The notes beneath the pieces are model-generated. The model was not told where the DNA came from and ran no database searches. It saw nothing but the letters and a program-made list of their open reading frames with translations. A stretch of DNA of 64,000 nucleotides, from positions 186,001 through 250,000 of the forward strand of contig NZ_BOMM01000022.1 of the NCBI RefSeq assembly GCF_016862195.1. The letters are read 5' to 3'. The DNA is from Paractinoplanes ferrugineus. GTDB lineage: Bacteria; Actinomycetota; Actinomycetes; Mycobacteriales; Micromonosporaceae. Of the stretch, positions 8,047 through 15,832 are shown in pieces. The position numbers and the translations under genes were made by a program. How positions within the stretch are numbered: position 1 is the first letter of the stretch; every line of letters begins with the position of its first letter.

Positions 8047-9610
8047 CGTGCAGATCGTTCGCGGCGAGCTCCAGCCGTGGACGGACCACAACCCGACCGG
8101 CGGCGCGACCCTGCTCGCCCTCCTCGACGACCTGCTGCCGCCGCGGGCCGAGCGGACGCTGGTGGTGGGCCCGCACACGACCGAGGTGATCGAACTGGCC
8201 GCGGCCCGCAGCGCCGCCGTCTCGGTGCTGGTCCGCTCGGTGAGCGACGCCCAGGAGATCCGCGCCGCGGTGCCGGCGGAGCACGTCACGGTGATCACCG
8301 GCGCGCTGGACGGACTCGTCCTGGCCGAGCCGGCACCGTTCGACGTGGTCGTCGCCGCCGACGGGCTGGACCGGGTGCTCGGTGCCGACTCCGATCCGCT
8401 GAACTGGCCGCAGCGCGCCGCCGAGCTGTGGAAGGTCGCCGCTCCCGAGGCGCTCGCGGTGGTCGGGGTGGCGAACGAGTTCGCGCTGACCGGCCTCTAC
8501 GACCGCCGCCCGGTCGACGCCCGGCACGGCGACGACGAGTGGCGCCCGCTGCACGACGACCCCGACCGCCCGACCTCGCCGGCGCAGGTCCGGGACGCCC
8601 TCGGCGCCGACCGGCTCTACGCCGCCTATGCCGCGGCCGGTGCCGTGCACACCCTTCTCGACGTCGACGCGGCGGCCGCCACCCGCCCCGGCCGGCCCGG
8701 TGCCCGGCTTGCCGTCGATGGGCTGAGCGCCACGGCCGGAACCATGCCGCTGCTCGCCCCGGTCGACGACGGCTCCGACGCCGCCGCCCGGGCCGGTCTG
8801 CTCGCGGCGGTCGCGCCCGGCTGGCTGGCGATCCGGGGGAGCGGCGGGCCGACGCACACGGCGTACTCGGAAGGGGGGTTGTTCGCCGATCTTGACGGTG
8901 CCGAATGGGCGGTGAACGTGTCCGGCGACGGCAAGCGCGTGCCCGACACCGAGAACGTCGAGACGTTGCTGTTCCGCCTGGCCGCGGCCGAGGACGTACC
9001 CGGATTCCGGGCCTTCGCCGCCCGCCTCGGCGCGTGGGCCGACGACGAGAGCGTGATCCTGCTCGACGACCTCTTCCCCGCGGACGCCGGTTTTGTCCGC
9101 GGTTTCACCGAGGTGAAGAGCACCTCCACCACTGCGGAGCTGCTCGCCGCCGCCTATCACCGGCTCGGTGACCGGCTGCTGCGCGCCCACCGCCGACACC
9201 CGTGGCCGGCGTGGATGACCGAGAGCGACGACCTGGTCTCGACCTGGCTGAGCATGTCCGGGGTGGAGGCCACCCCGGAGATCCTCAAGCGCGGCCGGGA
9301 GCTCGCCGACCAACTCGCCGAGCCCACCCCGGACGAGCCCGACCTGCGTACGATCCTGGCCGATGCCGAGGAGGCCCAGGTCCGGGCCACCGACCTGGCC
9401 GGCAAGGTCTTCGCCCTGCAGCGCACCCTGCGTTTCCGTGATCAGAGCCTGCGCACGCGCGAGCAGCAGATCCGCAAGACCCGCGACGACCTGCGCGGCC
9501 TGCGCCGTTCCCCGGCCATGCGGCTGCACGAGATCACCAACAAGGTCGCCAAGATCCGCAATCCGCGCAAGTTCGCCGGCGCCATCAAGCGCCGCATCCG
9601 CCGGAGCTGA
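8039..9610 (+). CDS. methyltransferase-like protein with C-terminal coiled coil
   Basis: This 523-residue protein starts at GTG 8039, overlapping the preceding gene by eight bases. The N-terminal 200 residues look like a class I SAM-dependent methyltransferase core: TLVVGPHTTEVIELAA as a glycine-poor first loop, and FDVVVAADGLDRVLG as the following strand. The first loop lacks the classical GxGxG, so activity is uncertain. About residues 430-490 are charged and heptad-like, suggesting a coiled coil, and the end is strongly basic (IKRRIRRS), as in membrane- or glycan-associated proteins. It is the last gene of the glycan set and is followed by a hairpin terminator. Confidence 0.6.
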   Translation: MTDVQIVRGELQPWTDHNPTGGATLLALLDDLLPPRAERTLVVGPHTTEVIELAAARSAAVSVLVRSVSDAQEIRAAVPAEHVTVITGALDGLVLAEPAPFDVVVAADGLDRVLGADSDPLNWPQRAAELWKVAAPEALAVVGVANEFALTGLYDRRPVDARHGDDEWRPLHDDPDRPTSPAQVRDALGADRLYAAYAAAGAVHTLLDVDAAAATRPGRPGARLAVDGLSATAGTMPLLAPVDDGSDAAARAGLLAAVAPGWLAIRGSGGPTHTAYSEGGLFADLDGAEWAVNVSGDGKRVPDTENVETLLFRLAAAEDVPGFRAFAARLGAWADDESVILLDDLFPADAGFVRGFTEVKSTSTTAELLAAAYHRLGDRLLRAHRRHPWPAWMTESDDLVSTWLSMSGVEATPEILKRGRELADQLAEPTPDEPDLRTILADAEEAQVRATDLAGKVFALQRTLRFRDQSLRTREQQIRKTRDDLRGLRRSPAMRLHEITNKVAKIRNPRKFAGAIKRRIRRS

Positions 9611-9643
9611 CCGGCGGTTTCCGGCACGGGTTGAGAAAGACGA

Positions 9644-9667
9644 AGGGCACCCTGGCGGGGGTGCCCT
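9644..9667 (+). terminator. hairpin terminator after glycan cluster
   Basis: A perfect nine-base stem, AGGGCACCC (9644-9652) with GGGTGCCCT (9659-9667), closes on a six-base loop. There is no T-tract, which is common for actinobacterial terminators. It lies 34 bases after the last gene of the glycan cluster. Confidence 0.7.
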
Positions 9668-9769
9668 CCGTACGTTGCTCGTCTATCTTGACACACCCTC
9701 CGCGCGAATGGTGTCGGGTGTTAGATCGCCGTACACACGGGTTTCTGTTTGATCCCGCATGGTGACGGC

Positions 9770-10363
9770 ATGGCGCACTACCTCCACGCCCTGGCCGCCG
9801 GCCCGTGGGTCCTCGCCGTGGTCTTCGTCGTCGCCGGCCTGGACGCGCTGGTGCCGTTCATGCCGAGCGAGACCACCGTCGTCGCGTGCGGGGTGGCCGC
9901 CGCCAGCACCGGGCGCCCGCACCTGGGCCTGCTGATCGCGGCCGCGGCGGCGGGGGCCTACGCGGGGGACGCGGCGTCGTTCCGGATCGGCCGGCGCAGC
10001 ACCGGATCGGTGGCCGCGCGACTCACCCACCGCCGGGCCCGGTCGGTGCACGACTGGGTCCACCGGCTGCTGCACGACCGGGGCGGCCTGGTCGTGGTGT
10101 TCGCCCGCTACCTGCCCGGCGGACGTTCGACCACCGCCGTCGCGGCCGGCCTGGTCGGCTACCCGAGCCCGCGTTTCCATTGGTACACCGCCCTCGGGGT
10201 GATCCTCTGGGCGATCCAGGCGGCGCTGCTCGGTTATCTCGGCGGCGCGCTCTTCGCCGACCGTCCGCTGCTCGGCCTCGTCCTGGCGGCCGGGGTCGCC
10301 CTCGCCGTCACCGGTGTCGCCGTCGGCATCCGGAGCGTCGCCCAGCGGGTCCCGGCTCCTTGA
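9770..10363 (+). CDS. DedA/SNARE-associated family membrane protein
   Basis: This is a 197-residue integral membrane protein. The FMPSETTVV segment and the later ARYLPGGRSTTAVAAG are the hallmark re-entrant motifs of the DedA (VTT) family, whose members are implicated in phospholipid translocation and membrane homeostasis. Hydrophobic segments lie near residues 8-30, 45-65, 110-150 and 165-190. ATG 9770 is chosen over an in-frame TTG at 9749; neither has a convincing ribosome site. A perfect TTGACA lies at 9688-9693, but no matching -10 is at 17 bases. It is a stand-alone gene. Confidence 0.85.
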   Translation: MAHYLHALAAGPWVLAVVFVVAGLDALVPFMPSETTVVACGVAAASTGRPHLGLLIAAAAAGAYAGDAASFRIGRRSTGSVAARLTHRRARSVHDWVHRLLHDRGGLVVVFARYLPGGRSTTAVAAGLVGYPSPRFHWYTALGVILWAIQAALLGYLGGALFADRPLLGLVLAAGVALAVTGVAVGIRSVAQRVPAP

Positions 10364-10410
10364 CGGCCCGGTCGGCCCGATCGGCCCGTTCGCTCGTACG
10401 CCGAAGGTAA

Positions 10411-10416
10411 TAGGTT
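10411..10416 (+). promoter_or_regulatory. -10 hexamer TAGGTT before pobA
   Basis: TAGGTT ends six bases before the GTG start of pobA, the distance expected if transcription starts at the first base of the start codon (leaderless message). No Shine-Dalgarno sequence is present at a usable position. Confidence 0.45.
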
Positions 10417-10422
10417 GGGGTC

Positions 10423-11583
10423 GTGCCCGAGACCACGGACGTCGTGATCATCGGGGCCGGCCCCGCCGGCCTCACCCTGGCGAACCTGTTGCAGCGCAAC
10501 GGAATCGCGTGCATCGTGCTGGAGGCTCGCGACCGCTCTCATGTGGAGGATCGCCAGCGAGCCGGCGTGCTCGACCACTACGGCGCCGAGATCTTCACCG
10601 CCGCCGGCCTGTCCGACGCGATCATCGCCGACGCGCCCCGCGAGAAGATGCTCGAGCTGCGCTACGAGGGCGAACCCCACTTCTTCGCGGGCCCGGCACA
10701 CACCGGCGGCCGGGCCGGCGTGATCGTTCCCCAGCAACTATTGGTCCGCCGCCTGCTGGCCACCTTCGTCGAGGCCGGCGGCGATCTGCGTTTCGGGGTT
10801 TCCGACATTCGACTGCGAGACCTTTCCCAACCCCGGATCACGTACGCCGGGGGCGAGCTCACCGCCTCGTACATCGCCGGTTGCGACGGTTTCCACGGAA
10901 TCTCCCGCCGCAGCATCCCGCCGGATTCGCTGACCACCTACGAATTCGACCACGGCATCGGTTGGTACACCGTGCTGGCCGAGTCGCCCCCGCCGTGGCA
11001 CGCCTTGATGGGGATCAGCCACCACGGCTTCGCCGCCCAGTTCGCGCGCGGCCCCCAGGCGAGCCGTTTCTACCTGCAGTACGAGCCGGGCGGCGCGGAC
11101 CCCCGCGACTGGCCGGACGACTACACCTGGGACCAATTGCGCCTGCGCCTCGGCGACCCGAACCTGCCGGCCGGCCCGATCACCGACCGGGAGATCGTGG
11201 AGATGCGCAGCTTCGTCGCCGAACCCATGTCCCATCAGAACCTGTTCCTGGCCGGCGACGCCGCCCACATCATCACCCCGATGGGCGCCAAGGGCATGAA
11301 CCTGGCCCTGTTCGACGCCGACGTCCTGGCCCGGGCCCTGACCGCGGCCTTGCGCGACGGCGACGAGTCCGGCTTGCCGGCCTATTCCGACGTGTGCCTG
11401 CGCCGAACCTGGGACTACCAGGAGTTCTCCCGCTGGTTCACCGAGATGGTCCACGACGCCGGCGCCCAGTCCGACCCCTTCCGCCGCCGCCTGGCCCGGG
11501 CCCGCTTCGACCGCCTCTTCACCAACCCGGCCGCCGCCGCCCACTTCGCCGACATGATGGCCGGCACCCCCCACCCCACCTGA
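10423..11583 (+). CDS. pobA: 4-hydroxybenzoate 3-monooxygenase
   Basis: This 386-residue class A flavoprotein monooxygenase converts 4-hydroxybenzoate and NAD(P)H to protocatechuate. The FAD-binding GAGPAG is at residues 11-16. DRSHVEDRQRAGVLDH near residue 40 is characteristic of PobA. The second FAD/NAD(P)H motif begins GDAAH at 278 and runs into ITPMGAKGMNLALFDAD. The length equals that of known enzymes (about 390). The usual neighbours, a PobR regulator and the pca protocatechuate genes, are not within the window. It stands alone and probably has a leaderless message starting at its GTG. Confidence 0.93.
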   Translation: MPETTDVVIIGAGPAGLTLANLLQRNGIACIVLEARDRSHVEDRQRAGVLDHYGAEIFTAAGLSDAIIADAPREKMLELRYEGEPHFFAGPAHTGGRAGVIVPQQLLVRRLLATFVEAGGDLRFGVSDIRLRDLSQPRITYAGGELTASYIAGCDGFHGISRRSIPPDSLTTYEFDHGIGWYTVLAESPPPWHALMGISHHGFAAQFARGPQASRFYLQYEPGGADPRDWPDDYTWDQLRLRLGDPNLPAGPITDREIVEMRSFVAEPMSHQNLFLAGDAAHIITPMGAKGMNLALFDADVLARALTAALRDGDESGLPAYSDVCLRRTWDYQEFSRWFTEMVHDAGAQSDPFRRRLARARFDRLFTNPAAAAHFADMMAGTPHPT

Positions 11584-11660
11584 TGGGAGCCCAGGGCGTC
11601 GCCCGGTTCAGCTGTTCCGCACCGGCGGCGCCTGCCCGCGCGGTCCCAGCCAGGCGCCGC

Positions 11661-11678
11661 CCCGCCGGAGGGGGCGGG
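11661..11678 (+). terminator. weak hairpin between pobA and kinase gene
   Basis: CCCGCC (11661-11666) pairs with GGCGGG (11673-11678) around a six-base loop, followed by CTTGTT. It lies in the 196-base convergent gap and could serve both directions. The stem is short, so the call is tentative. Confidence 0.3.
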
Positions 11679-11779
11679 CTTGTTGGCGGGGGTGAGGTCG
11701 CGCGGCCAGGTGACAAAGCGCCCATCAGGGCATTCGCGGGCCGGCGGGGAGAGCGGAGAGCGGGCCGGGCGGCGGGGGG

Positions 11780-12973
11780 TCAGGCGGCGGCGGGGAGGTA
11801 GATCTTGGCGAGGGTACCGCGGCCGGGGCCGGCTGAGTCGAGGGCCAGGCGGCCGCCGTGGGCGTTGACGATGCGCCAGGCGATGGCCAGGCCGAGGCCC
11901 ATGCCGGGGACGGCCTGTTCCTGGGCGTGGCGGCCACGGTAGAAGCGGTCGAAGACGTAAGGGAGTTCCTCGGCGGGTATGCCGGCACCCTGATCGTGGA
12001 CCTCGATGCGCGGGCCGGCCATCCGTACGTGGACCTGGTTGCCGCCGGGGGAGAAGGCGACGGCGTTGCGGACGACGTGTTCCAGGGCTTGACTGAGCGC
12101 CCCGGCCTCACCCACCACGTACGCCGGCCTCTCCCCGCCGGTGAGGCTGACCCGCACGCCGCGCTCGGCCGCGAGGGGTTCGGTGGCCCCCACCGCGCTG
12201 CGGGCCGCCTCGGCCAGATCGACCAGGCCGTCGGCGCGCGCCGGTACGTCGTCGGGGCGGGTGCCGGCGAGGAGGTGGTCGACCATCCGCACGAGGCGGT
12301 CGCCGTTGCGCCGGATCGGGTCGAGCATCCGCTTGTAGGGGGCGAGATCCTCCTCTTCGGCGAGCATCTCGAGGTAGCCCTGCATGGTGGTGACGGGGGT
12401 GCGCAGCTCGTGCGAGACGGTGGCCACGAGGTCCTGTTCGCGGCGCAGGAGGCGGGTCATCTCCACGTTGAGCGCGCTGAGCCGGGCCTTGTCGCGGATG
12501 GCTTGGAGGTGGCCGCCGGCCTGCCCGGCGAGGTCGCCGAGGAGGGCCAGCTGGCGGTCGCCGATGGTGCGCGGGCGGCGGTCGAGCACGCAGACGCTGC
12601 CGAGGATGTAGCCGTCCTCGCTGATCAGCGGCACCCCCGCGTAGAACCGGATGAACGGATCACCGGTGACGTTGGAGTAGTCGTTGAATCGCGGGTCGAG
12701 CCGGGCGTCGGGGACGACGAGCGGCCGCGGGTCGTCGATCATCCAGGCGCACAGGGAGATGGCGCGGGGAGCCTCGTTGCCGTCCATACCGGTGTGGCCG
12801 GCGAACCACTGACGGTCGGCGTCGACCAGCGTGACGGTGGCCATCGGCGTGTCGAAGATCCGCGCCGCGAGCCGGCTCAGGTCGTCGAGCACCACGGGGC
12901 GCACCGCATCGAGCAGGCCGTAGCTGTACAGCGCGGCCAAACGGGCATGCTCTTCCGCTGAGCTCAACGTCAT
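11780..12973 (-). CDS. soluble GAF-domain sensor histidine kinase
   Basis: This 397-residue cytoplasmic kinase has no membrane segment. A GAF domain covers about residues 25-155 (ATVTLVDADRQWF, SLCAWMI, GVPLISEDGYILGSVCVLD). The dimerisation/phosphoacceptor domain has SHELRTP with His188. The ATPase domain shows RNAVAFSPGG (N box at N303), HDQGAGI (327-332), YVFDRFYRG and GMGLGLAI. The GAF type resembles those that sense redox state or small ligands in other bacteria, but the ligand is unknown. No response regulator is adjacent, making it an orphan kinase. It is convergent with pobA. Confidence 0.9.
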   Translation of the reverse strand: MTLSSAEEHARLAALYSYGLLDAVRPVVLDDLSRLAARIFDTPMATVTLVDADRQWFAGHTGMDGNEAPRAISLCAWMIDDPRPLVVPDARLDPRFNDYSNVTGDPFIRFYAGVPLISEDGYILGSVCVLDRRPRTIGDRQLALLGDLAGQAGGHLQAIRDKARLSALNVEMTRLLRREQDLVATVSHELRTPVTTMQGYLEMLAEEEDLAPYKRMLDPIRRNGDRLVRMVDHLLAGTRPDDVPARADGLVDLAEAARSAVGATEPLAAERGVRVSLTGGERPAYVVGEAGALSQALEHVVRNAVAFSPGGNQVHVRMAGPRIEVHDQGAGIPAEELPYVFDRFYRGRHAQEQAVPGMGLGLAIAWRIVNAHGGRLALDSAGPGRGTLAKIYLPAAA

Positions 12974-13032
12974 GTCCTGTCCGTCGGGTTGATGTAGTCA
13001 CCCGTCGGCAGCGATGACCCGTACTTGAGCGT

Positions 13033-13038
13033 TAAGGT
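13033..13038 (+). promoter_or_regulatory. -10 hexamer TAAGGT
   Basis: TAAGGT ends eight bases before the ATG of the flavin reductase gene at 13047, suggesting a leaderless or nearly leaderless transcript. No clear -35 is seen. Confidence 0.35.
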
Positions 13039-13046
13039 CGCGTGCT

Positions 13047-13691
13047 ATGACGCGCATCCTGCTGATCTCCGGGCATCCCCGGGCCGATTCCCTGCACACC
13101 TCGGCCTTGCGGACGGCCGCCCGGTTCGCCCCGCCGGAGATCAGCGCGTCGCTCTACGACGGCTTGGCCGGCCTGCCGGCGTTCGTCCCGGGCGAGTACA
13201 CCCCGCCGGACCCGGTGGCCTTCCTGCGCCTACAGGTCACGGCGGCCGACGCCGTGCTCTTCTGCACCCCGGAGTTCGCCGGTTACCTGCCGGGCAGCTT
13301 GAAGAATCTGCTGGACTGGCTGGTGGACGGCGGTGAGCTGAGCGGGACGCCGGTGGCGTGGCTGTCGGTGGCCACGCCGGGACAGGACGAGGGCGCCCGC
13401 GAGCAACTGGAGACGGTGCTGGCGCACGCGAACGCGAAGCTGCTGGCCCCCGCGTGCCTGCGCATCCCGGTGAGTCCGGGCGCGCTTTCCGGCGGCGAGG
13501 TCACCGACCCGCAGCTGCATCAGGCCCTGACCGACATGCTGGCGATTCTGGTACGCGCCCTGGCCGCCCCGCGACCCCGGGCGCAGCCGTCCTGGCAGGC
13601 GGTTTCCAGCATGTACCCGGTGGTGCAGCGCAACGACGCCTCGGCGCCGTTCGGCTCGTGGCGGGCGGAGATCTGGCGGCCCGCCGAGTAA
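13047..13691 (+). CDS. NADPH-dependent FMN reductase family protein
   Basis: This 214-residue flavodoxin-fold protein belongs to the NAD(P)H:FMN/quinone reductase family (YieF/azoreductase-like). ISGHPRADSLHT near residues 7-18 is the FMN phosphate loop, and FCTPEFAGYLPGSLKNLLDWL around 72-92 is the signature that stacks on the flavin ring. The likely job is reduction of free flavin, quinones or other electrophiles in the cytoplasm. The C-terminal 35 residues are polar and not typical of the family. It precedes the pilin operon by 72 bases, with no sign that the two share a function. Confidence 0.88.
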   Translation: MTRILLISGHPRADSLHTSALRTAARFAPPEISASLYDGLAGLPAFVPGEYTPPDPVAFLRLQVTAADAVLFCTPEFAGYLPGSLKNLLDWLVDGGELSGTPVAWLSVATPGQDEGAREQLETVLAHANAKLLAPACLRIPVSPGALSGGEVTDPQLHQALTDMLAILVRALAAPRPRAQPSWQAVSSMYPVVQRNDASAPFGSWRAEIWRPAE

Positions 13692-13763
13692 AAAGTAAAA
13701 ATCCGGGCGGAATTGCCGATAAGGCCCACGACAGTTCCGCGCCGGAGCGAAGGGAGACGCGTC

Positions 13764-15233
13764 GTGCCCGCAAGAAGGACCGGGGACGACGGCTTCACCC
13801 TGCTCGAGGTGCTGGTCTCGATCGCGATCGTGAGCATGGTGATGCTCTCGTTGTCGTCGTTCTTCGTGGTGACGTTGCGGGTCACCCAGCAGCAGGGCAA
13901 CAAGCAGACGGCGATCCAGGTCGCCGAGGGCGCCATGGAACAGGCGCGGGCGCTGCAGGTCAGCGCGATGCTGACGGGCCGCGACATGCAGAGCTCGATG
14001 AACGAGCGGAGCAACGCGCTCATCCGGCCGGGGTCCTACCTCCGGGAAGATTTCGAGAAGACGACGTACGTGCCCGGGATCGCGGACGTGCTCTGGAGCA
14101 ACGGGGCGTGGAACGCGGCCGTCGTCCCGTACGACACGAACGCGGCGGCCGGGTCCGGGGCGACCGCGGTGCTGCCGACCAAGCCGACCGCGGTGACGAT
14201 CAACGGGAACACCTACCTGCAGTACTGGTTCGTGGAGTTGTGCTACCGGGTGTCGGACACCTCGGACACGGCCGGCCAGAACGCCGGCTGCACCAGCAGC
14301 ACCGGCACCCCGGGCAGCACCGACATCCCGATGTACCGCGTGATCGTGGCGGTGACCTGGCCGGATCGGCTCTGCGACGCGAACATCTGCGGCTACCTCA
14401 CGCACACCCTGATCGGGCAGAAGACCGAGGAGCCGGTCTTCAACACCTCGCTCCCGCAGATCGGCCCGCCGGGCAACCTGGCGAACGACGTGAACCTGGC
14501 GATGTCCTACGTGTTCAAGGCGACCGGTGGCACCGACCCGCTGAAGTGGAGCGCGACCGGCCTGCCGACCGGCCTCACGATGGCCGCCAACGGGGTGGTG
14601 ACCGGGGTGCCGACCAAGGCCGGCCCGCCGGTCAACACGCCCGTCGTGACCGTGGTCGACTCCCTCGGCCAGAAGGACAACGTCACGTTCACCTGGACGA
14701 TCAACAAGGCGCCGGCGCTCACCAACCCGGGGGCGATCTCCACTCCCGGTGGGGTGGCCGTCAACCAGGTGTTCGCGAGTTACGCCAGTGACGGGACCCA
14801 GCCGTGGTCCTTCTCGGCCGGCGCCCTGCCGGCCGGGCTGGCGCTGGACCCGGCCACCGGCATCGTCACCGGCACGCCGACGACGACCGGCACCACCCCG
14901 GTCACCCTGACCTTGACCGACAAGTACGGCCTGACCGCGGCGCAGACGTTCACCTGGACGGTTCCGCCGCTGGCGCTCACCGCCCCGGCGCTCAAACCGA
15001 TCAAGTCCGGCAAGGCGATCACCCCGATCCAGCTCGTCGCGACCGGCGGCATCGCACCCTACGTGTCGTGGGCCGCCACCGGTCTGCCGGACGGCGTGAC
15101 CCTGGACCCCGCCACCGGCATCGTCTCCGGCACGCCGACCGGTCTGGCCGGCGTGGCCGCGGTGACGTTCACCGTCACCGACTCGGCCGGGGTCACCGCC
15201 GCCACGAGCGGCGCGTGGACGGTGACGCCGTGA
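13764..15233 (+). CDS. prepilin-like protein with C-terminal Ig-like repeats
   Basis: This 489-residue protein has a type IV prepilin signal: a short charged leader, G10/F11 cleavage site, then FTLLEVLVSIAIVSMV with the conserved Glu at +5. A pilin-like head with two cysteine pairs extends to about residue 230. Residues 230-489 contain three repeats ending in motifs such as LPAGLALDPATGIVTGTP, typical of putative-Ig (He_PIG) domains that mediate adhesion. The GTG at 13764 is chosen because AGGGAG lies seven bases upstream; a TTG at 13713 would give an overlong leader. It is first of three coupled genes (four-base overlap) and resembles PilV/GspI-type minor pilins. The prepilin peptidase and assembly ATPase are not in the window. 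Confidence 0.85.
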   Translation: MPARRTGDDGFTLLEVLVSIAIVSMVMLSLSSFFVVTLRVTQQQGNKQTAIQVAEGAMEQARALQVSAMLTGRDMQSSMNERSNALIRPGSYLREDFEKTTYVPGIADVLWSNGAWNAAVVPYDTNAAAGSGATAVLPTKPTAVTINGNTYLQYWFVELCYRVSDTSDTAGQNAGCTSSTGTPGSTDIPMYRVIVAVTWPDRLCDANICGYLTHTLIGQKTEEPVFNTSLPQIGPPGNLANDVNLAMSYVFKATGGTDPLKWSATGLPTGLTMAANGVVTGVPTKAGPPVNTPVVTVVDSLGQKDNVTFTWTINKAPALTNPGAISTPGGVAVNQVFASYASDGTQPWSFSAGALPAGLALDPATGIVTGTPTTTGTTPVTLTLTDKYGLTAAQTFTWTVPPLALTAPALKPIKSGKAITPIQLVATGGIAPYVSWAATGLPDGVTLDPATGIVSGTPTGLAGVAAVTFTVTDSAGVTAATSGAWTVTP

Positions 15234-15832
15234 GGTTCCGGCCCCCGCCCGGCGACGAGGGTGTGTCGCTCGTCGAGCTGATCGTGGCGATGACCCTGAT
15301 GGCCGCGGTCGGCGCCATGTTCACCGGCGGCATCCTGCAGGTCTACCGGTCGCTCAACAAGACCGACAGCGACTACACCGCGCAGAGCCAGCTCAACCAG
15401 GCGTTCGGCACACTCGACCGGGAGATCCGCTACGCCAAGAGCGTCAGCACCCCGGCCACCGTCGGCAGTGACTTCTACGTCGAGTACCTCATCCAGATCA
15501 ACAACGTCGACACCTGCGTCGAGCTGCGGCTGAACACCTCGGGCGGGCTGTTGCAGCGGCGTACGTGGGCGCAGAGCGTCACCCCGCTGGCGCCGTCCAC
15601 GTGGGGCGTGCTGGCCAGCAACGTCACCGCGACCACGCCGTTCACCGTGTACGCCCTCGACAAGCAGAACCTGACCGGCTACCGCTTCCAGCGGCTGACC
15701 CTGAACTTCACCTCCACCTCCGGGGGCGGCGGCACCGGCACCAGCCGGCAGACCGTCGTCACGTTCGCCGCGCTGAACGCCACCGCCTCGGACAACGCGT
15801 CAACCTGCATCGAGGGCAGGAAGGTCACGTGA
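15230..15832 (+). CDS. prepilin-like (PilW/GspJ-type) protein
   Basis: This 200-residue protein overlaps the preceding stop by four bases (GTGA). The N-terminus reads GDEGVSLVELIVAMTLMAAVG. It has a glycine cleavage site at residue 11, Glu at +5 (E16) and a single hydrophobic helix, as in type IV pilins and type II pseudopilins. The remainder is a small beta-rich head with two cysteines (CVELRLN, ASTCIEG) and many Ser/Thr residues. Position and size match the second member of a PilV-PilW-PilX or GspI-J-K tip complex. It would be secreted through the membrane and assembled at a fibre tip. Confidence 0.82.
   Translation: MRFRPPPGDEGVSLVELIVAMTLMAAVGAMFTGGILQVYRSLNKTDSDYTAQSQLNQAFGTLDREIRYAKSVSTPATVGSDFYVEYLIQINNVDTCVELRLNTSGGLLQRRTWAQSVTPLAPSTWGVLASNVTATTPFTVYALDKQNLTGYRFQRLTLNFTSTSGGGGTGTSRQTVVTFAALNATASDNASTCIEGRKVT

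Noticed and set aside
4888..8298. Minus-strand open frame of 1136 codons opposite the glycan genes
   Set aside because: In high-GC DNA the frame opposite a gene is often open. The composition is Val/Gly/Arg/Asp-rich with no domain, while the plus strand has clear glycosyltransferase motifs.
9688..9693. Perfect TTGACA as promoter of the DedA gene
   Set aside because: No acceptable -10 hexamer lies 16-18 bases downstream, so it is not listed as a promoter.
10364..10400. Repeated cggcccg units between dedA and pobA as a regulatory repeat
   Set aside because: Only three degenerate copies; likely simple high-GC low complexity.
13713..13763. TTG 13713 as start of the first pilin gene
   Set aside because: GTG 13764 has AGGGAG seven bases upstream and gives the short charged leader expected of a prepilin.
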